Source: an uncultured Oscillibacter sp.
GTDB taxonomy: Bacteria > Bacillota > Clostridia > Oscillospirales > Oscillospiraceae
Direction: 5' to 3'
Assembly: GCA_900770295.1 (NCBI GenBank)
Contig: CAAGJQ010000079.1
Span: 1 to 6,817 of the forward strand
DNA: 6,817 bases
The notes beneath the pieces are model-generated. The model ran no database searches, had not been told where the DNA came from, and saw only the letters and a list, made by a program, of their open reading frames with translations. This document shows, one piece after another, positions 1-4,264 of the stretch (positions within the stretch are counted from its first letter, which is position 1; each line of letters begins with the position of its first letter). A program made the position numbers and the translations under genes.

Positions 1-902
1 TCCGGAATTGTAACGCTGCTCAGGCTGCTACAGCCCGAAAACACATACGTCCCAATCTCTGTCACGCCCGCTGGGATGGTGACGCTGCTCAAGCTGCTGC
101 AGCCCTCGAACGCCTCGCTGCCAATCGTTGTCACACCCTCCGGAATCACGACGCTGTTCAGTCCGCTACAGCCCTTAAACGCCTCGCTCCCAACCATTGT
201 CACACTTTCCGGAATCGTGACGCTGTTCAGGCTGTTGCAGCCCTTAAACGCCTGATACCCAATCTCTGTCACGCCCCCCGGAATCGTCACGCTGCGTAGA
301 CTGCTGCAACCCAAAAACGCACTATTCCCAATCGTTGTCACACTCTCTGGAATCGTAACGCTGTGCAAGCTGATGCAGCCCTGAAACGCGCTATTCCCAA
401 TCGTCGTCACGCCCGCCGGAATCACAACGCTGCACAGGTCGGCGCAGTTCTCAAACGCGCATTCCCCAATCATTGTCACACTCTCCGGGATGACCACATC
501 GGGATCGGAGCCGAAATAGTCAAACAGCATGTTGCGGATGATTACCATTCCGTGTGCATCAGCAAGTTCTTTGCATCCGGAAAACGCCAAATCCCCAATC
601 GTTGTTACGCTCTCCGGAATTGTCACGCCGGTCAGGCTCCTGCAGTCCTTGAACGCCCTTGTACCAATCTCTGTGACGCCCTCCGGAATCGTCACGCTGC
701 TCAGGCTACTGCAGCCGGAAAACACACCATCCCAAAGCGTTGTCACGCTCTTCGGAATCACAATGCTTCTCAGGCTGCTACAGCCGTAAAACGCAAACTT
801 CCCAATCGTCTTCACGCTCTCCGGAACCGTCACGCTGGTCAGACTCCTGCAGCCCCTGAACGCCTTTTTTTCGATCACTGTCACGCCTTCCGGAATGACC
901 AC
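1..902 (-). repeat. 69-bp tandem coding repeats of the LRR array
   Basis: The stretch is built from about twelve 69-base units in register with the 23-residue protein repeat, interrupted once by a 60-base insert at 498-557. Blocks such as GTGACAAC, GATTCCG and GGCTGCAG recur at nearly fixed spacing. Similarity at the nucleotide level is high enough that unequal recombination could change the repeat number (inference). Confidence 0.9.
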
Positions 903-971
903 ATCCCCGCCGGGGCCGGTGTACTTTGTCAAAACACCCTGTTCAATCATAAAGTCATTTGCGTTGATCAT
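1..971 (-). CDS. BspA-like leucine-rich-repeat protein, partial (C-terminus off left edge)
   Basis: The frame is open from an ATG at 971 to the window edge: 323 codons and no stop. The start is fixed by AGGAGG at 980-985, 8 nt upstream. Residues 1-23 form a cap that includes 'GVLTKYTGPGGD'. Twelve complete repeats follow, each 23 residues except the fifth, with the pattern 'VTIPExVTxIGxxAF' then 'xGCxSLxS', and a thirteenth begins at the edge. This is the LRR_5/BspA-like type (established family pattern). Repeat 5 is extended by 20 residues (139-158) ending 'MLFDYFGSDPD', which resembles the N-terminal cap. No signal peptide or membrane segment is visible in this part, so the protein looks cytoplasmic unless the missing C-terminus carries an anchor. 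Such proteins usually mediate protein binding; the partner is unknown. It has its own promoter at 1078-1106 and follows a broken VWA gene. Confidence 0.95.
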   Translation of the reverse strand, partial: MINANDFMIEQGVLTKYTGPGGDVVIPEGVTVIEKKAFRGCRSLTSVTVPESVKTIGKFAFYGCSSLRSIVIPKSVTTLWDGVFSGCSSLSSVTIPEGVTEIGTRAFKDCRSLTGVTIPESVTTIGDLAFSGCKELADAHGMVIIRNMLFDYFGSDPDVVIPESVTMIGECAFENCADLCSVVIPAGVTTIGNSAFQGCISLHSVTIPESVTTIGNSAFLGCSSLRSVTIPGGVTEIGYQAFKGCNSLNSVTIPESVTMVGSEAFKGCSGLNSVVIPEGVTTIGSEAFEGCSSLSSVTIPAGVTEIGTYVFSGCSSLSSVTIP

Positions 972-979
972 TGCACAGT

Positions 980-985
980 CCTCCT
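980..985 (-). promoter_or_regulatory. Ribosome binding site of the LRR gene
   Basis: A perfect AGGAGG lies 8 nt before the ATG at 971. It decides the start, since the frame has no better in-frame ATG/SD pair. Confidence 0.85.
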
Positions 986-1077
986 GCTCCCATGTGCTCC
1001 AGAGTTATCTTCACATGCATGTATCTTCAGGAGCAACAGCTTGCCAACCTGCAGTTTTGTTTCAATAATGTGCAATC

Positions 1078-1106
1078 AGTATAACATACCGGAAAAAATA
1101 AGGCAA
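1078..1106 (-). promoter_or_regulatory. Sigma-70-type promoter for the LRR gene
   Basis: On the minus strand, TTGCCT (1101-1106, 4 of 6 consensus bases) is separated by exactly 17 nt from TATACT (1078-1083, 5 of 6). Transcription would start near 1071, giving a leader of about 100 nt before the ATG at 971. The promoter lies just downstream of the broken VWA reading frame, so the LRR gene is probably transcribed independently of the genes to the right. Confidence 0.65.
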
Positions 1107-1137
1107 TACAGGCTCTATTGCTGGACATTGTGTTTTG

Positions 1138-1269
1138 CTAAACCTCGCCATCTAGCTTTTTCTGCTTTTCAATCATTGCGTTGAATTCACCAATGGTGTC
1201 ATCTTCCAAACCCGCTATAGAACCGCTTCAATCCAGAATGAATACCAGTTCCATAATACCGTTTTTCAT
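1138..1269 (-). pseudogene. VWA-domain protein remnant, N-terminal 43 codons with internal stop
   Basis: From an ATG at 1269, with GAGGAGG 9 nt upstream, the frame reads 'MKNGIMELVFILD', then TGA (1228-1230), then 'SGSIAGLEDDTIGEFNAMIE' and 'KQKKLDGEV' up to TAG (1138-1140). This matches the opening of bacterial VWA proteins of the 'ELVFILDRSGSM' kind. The TGA falls at the x of the metal-binding DxSGS (MIDAS) motif, where arginine is common, so one CGA-to-TGA transition would explain it. Intact relatives are normally a couple of hundred residues long; here the similarity ends after about 43 codons, where the LRR promoter region begins. The gene is therefore both interrupted and truncated, which suggests a deletion joined this end to the LRR locus. 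Family assignment rests on motif recall, not on a database search. Confidence 0.75.
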
Positions 1270-1278
1270 GTAAATTAT

Positions 1279-1284
1279 CCTCCT
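1279..1284 (-). promoter_or_regulatory. Ribosome binding site retained by the VWA remnant
   Basis: AGGAGG (within GAGGAGG) lies 9 nt before the ATG at 1269 and immediately after the T-run of the terminator-like hairpin. Its perfect preservation next to a dead reading frame suggests the gene was lost recently. Confidence 0.6.
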
Positions 1285-1285
1285 C

Positions 1286-1331
1286 AAAAAGAAATGTGAC
1301 CGTTCGCTTCCATTAGCTTACGGTCACATTT
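1286..1331 (-). terminator. Intrinsic terminator-like hairpin ahead of the VWA remnant
   Basis: A perfect 12-bp inverted repeat, AAATGTGACCGT (1292-1303) with ACGGTCACATTT (1320-1331), encloses a 16-nt loop. Read on the minus strand the stem is followed by C and five T (1290-1286), as in a rho-independent terminator. On the plus strand the T-run is weaker. It would end transcripts arriving from the 307-residue gene. Because it sits directly before a ribosome binding site, an attenuator role for the former VWA gene is also possible. Confidence 0.6.
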
Positions 1332-1352
1332 TAGCAGTTATTTGTGGGCAGT

Positions 1353-1371
1353 GGTCTCTCAGCGAGAGACC
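1353..1371. repeat. Short perfect inverted repeat (8-bp stem, 3-nt loop)
   Basis: GGTCTCTC (1353-1360) and GAGAGACC (1364-1371) are perfect complements around AGC. There is no T-run on either side, so it is not a typical terminator. It lies 21 nt from the terminator-like hairpin and may form a structured leader with it, or be an operator or the end of a lost mobile element. Confidence 0.6.
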
Positions 1372-1415
1372 GCAGTATTCTTTACCTGGGGCAGTTGTGA
1401 TTGTTCAATTCCGGC

Positions 1416-1595
1416 CTATCGTTTTCTTAAGGCAGGCAATACGTCCATCAGTTCCTGATCAGGGAACTTTGTACTCTTAGTATTTCGTTCAGAAGCATAC
1501 CACACCCGTCCGACATTTAAGCCGCCAGCTGGGCGACATTCAGACTCTTTCTTTTCGTCTTCCTGCCATATTGCTTTTACGCTTCCTCTTTCCAG
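1416..1595 (-). other. Unstarted open frame, possible gene fragment
   Basis: The minus-strand frame is open for 59 codons, from just after a TGA (1596-1598) to TAG (1416-1418). It overlaps the last bases of the 307-residue gene in another frame. It has no ATG with a ribosome binding site. The 3' part reads 'LNVGRVWYASERNTK' and then 'FPDQELMDVLPALRKR', a protein-like composition with AT-richer codons than the neighbours. I do not recognise the family. It could be the tail of a lost gene or chance; a different frame over part of the same stretch is also open. Confidence 0.25.
1450..1468. repeat. Imperfect palindrome around TGATCA
   Basis: AGTTCC (1450-1455) and GGAACT (1463-1468) are complementary, with a central TGATCA and one extra base. 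The shape is that of a small hairpin or a protein-binding site. It lies inside the unstarted open frame 1416-1595, so it could also be coincidence. Confidence 0.35.
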
Positions 1596-2500
1596 TCAAT
1601 CCCGGACAGGGGCCAGCCGAGCCTTTGAAATAACGGCTTCAAACGGCTGTCTGCGGACAACAGAGTTTCATAAAAGGTCAGGGAGGCAATTTTATATCCG
1701 CTCTGTACAATCAGCAGTTGGACATTTGCCCCGTCGAAAAACAGAAACTCCATCACTCTGCTGTTCCATTCCCGGTCGCCGGAGTCAAAGGTCGGGAGAT
1801 CGCGGCGGGTTTCCAAAACGCTTTCGCCATAGCTGTCCTTTCCAAGGAACACGCCGGGGGCGATGGTTTCGGCATCCCCTGCCCACAGGGATTCGTAGTC
1901 CCGATAGCTGCGCCCGTTGAAGGAATAGGTGTAGCCGTCCATTCCCTTACCGACATGCTTCTTCCTGCATTTTGACTGAAATTCCAAGGCAACGGCAATC
2001 ACGTTTCCATCCTGCGGCAATTCCATGTGATACGGTATGGGTTGGCCCAGCTCCCGAGCCAGCTCCCGGAAACCATCCAGCAGCTCCTGTTTTCTGGCGT
2101 CCAGGCAGGGCTTCAGAGCCTGATCATACAGCGTTTGCGCCCTTTTCCGCTTCTCCCAAAAATGTGCTTGCTTCAAAAGTGCCTCAGAGCAGCCATTCTT
2201 TCCTTGGAGGTTGTTCGTGACCAATGCGTCCAGTCCATCGTAATAATAAAGCTTCCTCTCCAGCCCATAATACTGTTTTTCAAAAAAGGCCTCTTCAAAC
2301 CGTGTCTTCCATGGTTCTCCGTTACCACGAGAACACCAGAATACCCATCCGAGTTCTGCGTAGACATTGGACAGATCGTGCGCCCTGGGATCGGCTTTCT
2401 CCAGCGCCCCATCCAGGATCCGCTTTATGTACGATTCTTTGAGGACGCGCTCAAATTGATCCCACAGCGGGGGAAATTCCTCAAAAAACTCCGGTGTCAT
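1577..2500 (-). CDS. Hypothetical protein, 307 residues
   Basis: I do not recognise this family. The start ATG at 2500 is supported by AAAGGAG, 8 nt upstream, and by an ATGA overlap with the stop of the preceding 48-residue ORF, which points to translational coupling. A GTG at 2545 in the same frame is possible but would overlap that ORF by about 50 nt. Residues 1-155 look mostly helical and rich in charged and aromatic residues (for example 'GLERKLYYYDGLDAL'). From about 165 the pattern alternates as in an alpha/beta fold, including the hydrophobic strands 'NVIAVALEF' and 'VMEFLFFDGANVQLLIV'. There are four scattered cysteines (56, 104, 132, 178), no clear metal motif, no signal peptide and no membrane segment, so it is probably cytoplasmic. 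Position suggests co-expression with the NADAR-macro protein. Function unknown. Confidence 0.85.
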   Translation of the reverse strand: MTPEFFEEFPPLWDQFERVLKESYIKRILDGALEKADPRAHDLSNVYAELGWVFWCSRGNGEPWKTRFEEAFFEKQYYGLERKLYYYDGLDALVTNNLQGKNGCSEALLKQAHFWEKRKRAQTLYDQALKPCLDARKQELLDGFRELARELGQPIPYHMELPQDGNVIAVALEFQSKCRKKHVGKGMDGYTYSFNGRSYRDYESLWAGDAETIAPGVFLGKDSYGESVLETRRDLPTFDSGDREWNSRVMEFLFFDGANVQLLIVQSGYKIASLTFYETLLSADSRLKPLFQRLGWPLSGIDWKEEA

Positions 2501-2643
2501 GTGAGACGCTCCTTTCCGCTTTTTGGTGTTTTCTTTACCTGGCACGAGATCTCCTGAATCATGTTCTCACACGTTTCCGACTGTGCAGCAAGTCCCAAAG
2601 CAGCCAGATCAGAAAGCCCAAAGAGGTGCTTTCTCAAAGTCAT
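2497..2643 (-). CDS. Small hypothetical protein, 48 residues
   Basis: The frame starts at ATG 2643, with GGGAG 10 nt upstream, and reads 'MTLRKHLFGLSDLAALGLAA', then a polar part, ending in a basic tail 'KKTPKSGKERLT'. Its TGA overlaps the ATG of the next gene (ATGA). It begins 25 nt after the stop of the NADAR-macro gene, so it fills an otherwise empty gap in the operon, which supports its being real. The N-terminal half could be an amphipathic helix; it is not long or hydrophobic enough for a confident membrane segment. An in-frame ATG at 2676, overlapping the NADAR-macro stop, would give 59 residues but has a poorer ribosome binding site. It might be a coupling leader peptide. Function unknown. 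Confidence 0.5.
   Translation of the reverse strand: MTLRKHLFGLSDLAALGLAAQSETCENMIQEISCQVKKTPKSGKERLT
2509..2515 (-). promoter_or_regulatory. Ribosome binding site deciding the start of the 307-residue gene
   Basis: AAAGGAG with an 8-nt spacer to the ATG at 2500. It lies inside the last codons of the 48-residue ORF. It favours 2500 over the alternative GTG at 2545. Confidence 0.7.
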
Positions 2644-2668
2644 GGGTTTATTTCTCCCTGAGATGCTC

Positions 2669-3685
2669 CTATCCATTCCCACCGCCCAGTTCTTCGCAGG
2701 CAAGGTCGTAGATCCTGTGATCCGCGCAGGACATCACCACATCAATTTTGTAATCGGCATTGTTCCGCAGCCATCCGCGAATGGTATTTACCGCTATGCG
2801 GGTCGCTTTCTCCTTGGGAAAACAGGACTTCCCGGTGGACAGGGAGGGGAAGGCGATGCTGTGAATCTGATGCAGCCTTGCCAGTTCCAGACAATTCTGA
2901 TAGCAAACTGCCAGCAGGCTTTCATCATCCCGGGTGTACACGGGGCCAACCGTGTGGATGATGTGCTCCGCTTTCAGTCGATAGCCGCCGGTGAGCTTGG
3001 CTTCGCCGGTCTCGCAGCCGCCCAGGGTGCGGCATTCTTCCAGAAGCGCCGGACCGGCTTCCCGATGGATCGCGTCATCCACACCGCTGCCGCCCAAAAG
3101 CGTCTTGTTGGCGGCGTTGACGATGCACTGCACATCCAGCTGGGTAATGTCCGCATCCGTCACCGTGATTCCATCCACCGGGCCAAACCAGCGATCCAGC
3201 TGATACTCCCGGTCTTCCGGAAGACCCTCCTTCTGAAACCGCTCCCGCAGTTCCATCAGAAGCCGGCCCAAATGGTTCTCCCCCTCCCGGCTGCGCAGAT
3301 CAATGCCCCAGTAGGTATCGCCCCAATGGTTTCCCTCCACCAGCTGTCGGCTTCCGGTTTCCACCAGTCGCTTTGCCAGCCGGGGATTCTGTGTAAATTT
3401 GGCCTCCACGATGTTCCGCATACATTCCAGCTTGACCTGATCCCAATCCTCACGGATGTTCACCTTCTGTCCCATCCGCTTGGCTTCGTCCGCATATCGG
3501 TGAGCAAACTGCTCTCTGGCATTCGGATCAGCCAGCTTCTGCGCCTGGTAAGCGGACTCGGAATTCTCATAGACAACTCCATCAAAGGCCAGCTTGGCCG
3601 GATAAAAGTTGCTCAAAAACTCATATTCGTCCCGAAACCGGTGGATACAGTCTTGCTGTGCGGTATCGTATCTTTCCTTTCCCAT
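2669..3685 (-). CDS. NADAR-macrodomain fusion protein, predicted ADP-ribose hydrolase
   Basis: Residues about 15-152 form a NADAR (DUF1768, YbiA-like) domain: 'FLSNFYP' (23-29), 'NSESAYQAQK' (41-50), 'KRMGQK' (69-74), W81, 'TGSRQLVEG' (110-118) and 'DTYWGI' (123-128). Residues about 172-335 form a MacroD-type macrodomain: 'IVNAANKTLLGGSGVDDAIH' (188-207), 'TGGYRLKAEHIIHTVGPVY' (232-250) and the phosphate-loop part 'FPSLSTG' (279-285). Macrodomains bind and often hydrolyse ADP-ribose esters. NADAR domains reverse guanosine ADP-ribosylation in DarT1-type systems, and other members cleave N-glycosidic bonds of riboflavin intermediates (established). A two-specificity ADP-ribose eraser is therefore inferred. 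No ADP-ribosyltransferase is visible nearby. The start ATG 3685, with GAGG 9 nt upstream, gives 338 residues; an ATG at 3700 has a poor ribosome binding site. The stop is followed by the 48-residue ORF after 25 nt. Confidence 0.93.
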   Translation of the reverse strand: MGKERYDTAQQDCIHRFRDEYEFLSNFYPAKLAFDGVVYENSESAYQAQKLADPNAREQFAHRYADEAKRMGQKVNIREDWDQVKLECMRNIVEAKFTQNPRLAKRLVETGSRQLVEGNHWGDTYWGIDLRSREGENHLGRLLMELRERFQKEGLPEDREYQLDRWFGPVDGITVTDADITQLDVQCIVNAANKTLLGGSGVDDAIHREAGPALLEECRTLGGCETGEAKLTGGYRLKAEHIIHTVGPVYTRDDESLLAVCYQNCLELARLHQIHSIAFPSLSTGKSCFPKEKATRIAVNTIRGWLRNNADYKIDVVMSCADHRIYDLACEELGGGNG

Positions 3686-3694
3686 TGCAAATCG

Positions 3695-3698
3695 CCTC
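3695..3698 (-). promoter_or_regulatory. Ribosome binding site choosing the start of the NADAR-macro gene
   Basis: GAGG with a 9-nt spacer to the ATG at 3685. It overlaps the alternative ATG codon at 3700, which itself has only a weak GGAAAA upstream. Confidence 0.5.
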
Positions 3699-3716
3699 AT
3701 TTATTTTCCAAAAAGG

Positions 3717-3725
3717 ATTGTACCA
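3717..3725 (-). promoter_or_regulatory. Possible extended -10 promoter before the NADAR-macro gene
   Basis: TGGTACAAT on the minus strand is a TG-n-TACAAT extended -10 element (5 of 6 bases match TATAAT). No clear -35 is present. It would start transcription near 3710, giving a leader of about 25 nt. It would let the NADAR-macro group be expressed separately from the HerA unit. Confidence 0.35.
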
Positions 3726-3814
3726 AATGCACATTCCAGGCATTTTCTGGAAAGGACAGACAGCTTGCAACCGCAGTTCCGACCGTGTCCTGATATCCGG
3801 CTCCTCCTCGGTTG

Positions 3815-4264
3815 TTATTTCGCCTTCTTCTGTTGTTCCTGTTCCTGCCTGGCTTTCTTCTCCTCTTCCTTTTTCCGCTCATTTTCCATCATGCGAGCCA
3901 GTTCTTTGGCGCGGTTCTTCGCAGCAATATCATTATTGTTGGCAATGGCGTTTTTGACGTCTGTGGTCTTGCACCGAATTTCCACGGTTTGCTGTCCAAA
4001 GGATACCTGCCCGCTTTTATCGCCCTCCTGAGAGGTACGAAGATTCTCCTTGACCCGCTCCAGCTCCCGCTCCATGAATTGCTGCATCTCCGTGGGACGG
4101 CTCACTTCCTCCTCTAATCTTTCCCGTACATCGGCTTCACTGACACCATCCAGCTCCGCCAGCAGTTGAAAGGCTCCATCCATTACGCGATTGGATTGCT
4201 CCAAGAGTTCCTGGTTGCGCTGAGCCTCCTGGCTCTCCTTCATTTCCATCATTTCAGCGCTCAT
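3815..4264 (-). CDS. Charged helical (coiled-coil-like) protein, 149 residues
   Basis: ATG at 4264 overlaps the stop of the upstream gene as ATGA, and AAGGA lies about 10 nt before it, so translation is probably coupled. Nearly the whole protein is predicted helical from composition. Residues 1-80 are rich in E, Q and L with heptad-like spacing ('SQEAQRNQELLEQSNRVMD'). A short beta-like segment, 'SGQVSFGQQTVEIRCK', lies near 84-99. Residues from about 126 are almost all K, E, R and Q ('MENERKKEEEKKARQEQEQQ'). There are no catalytic motifs, no signal peptide and no membrane segment. I do not recognise the family. Tight linkage to the HerA-like ATPase and the radical-SAM-like protein suggests an adaptor or structural subunit of that complex (inference). 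Confidence 0.85.
   Translation of the reverse strand: MSAEMMEMKESQEAQRNQELLEQSNRVMDGAFQLLAELDGVSEADVRERLEEEVSRPTEMQQFMERELERVKENLRTSQEGDKSGQVSFGQQTVEIRCKTTDVKNAIANNNDIAAKNRAKELARMMENERKKEEEKKARQEQEQQKKAK

Larger units (their letters stand above)
972..1576. other. Gene-poor, decayed interval between the LRR gene and the 307-residue gene
   Basis: No intact gene is visible on either strand in these 605 bases. From right to left they hold the unstarted open frame, a palindrome, an 8-bp-stem inverted repeat, a terminator-like hairpin, the broken VWA start, the LRR promoter and its leader. The stretch is noticeably richer in A and T than the operons to the right. It looks like a junction where genes have been lost or exchanged. 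Confidence 0.6.
3686..3814 (-). other. 129-bp gap with an orphan Shine-Dalgarno-like run
   Basis: GAGGAGGAG (3801-3809 on the minus strand) lies just after the stop of the helical-protein gene, but no ATG, GTG or TTG follows at a workable distance. All three minus frames stay open for about 100 nt. One ends 'FPENAWNVHLVQSFLENK' directly before the NADAR-macro leader. A weak hairpin TTCCAG/CTGGAA also lies here, without a T-run. This may be what remains of a small gene that lost its start. Confidence 0.3.

Noticed and set aside
1..902. CRISPR-like array of regular repeats
   Set aside because: The whole 69-base unit is repeated with no unique spacers, and the frame stays open with LRR_5 consensus throughout.
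363..1184. 273-codon open frame on the plus strand with HARRNHNA-like repeats
   Set aside because: It is a shadow of the minus-strand LRR array: its 'repeats' are the reverse reading of the 69-bp units, and it runs on into non-coding leader and remnant sequence.
1228..1230. Recoded TGA (selenocysteine or altered genetic code) in the VWA frame
   Set aside because: TGA ends other genes in the window at 4261-4263 and 2497-2499, both overlapping the next start, so it is a normal stop. A second stop (TAG) follows and the domain is truncated, which fits decay.
1353..1371. Rho-independent terminator
   Set aside because: The stem is perfect, but no T-run follows on either strand. It is reported only as an inverted repeat.
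1286..1371. Terminal inverted repeats of an insertion sequence
   Set aside because: The two hairpins have unrelated arms, no transposase fragment is recognisable around them, and no target-site duplication is visible.
2501..2545. GTG at 2545 as the start of the 307-residue gene (15 extra residues)
   Set aside because: A GGAG precedes it at short spacing, but the ATG at 2500 has a better-spaced AAAGGAG and an ATGA junction with the upstream ORF. The extra residues are lysine-rich and look like the read-through of that overlap.
2561..3793. 410-codon open frame on the plus strand
   Set aside because: It lies antisense to the clear NADAR-macro gene and part of the 307-residue gene. Its product has no recognisable domain and it has no ribosome binding site. 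GC-rich third positions of the minus genes create this open shadow.
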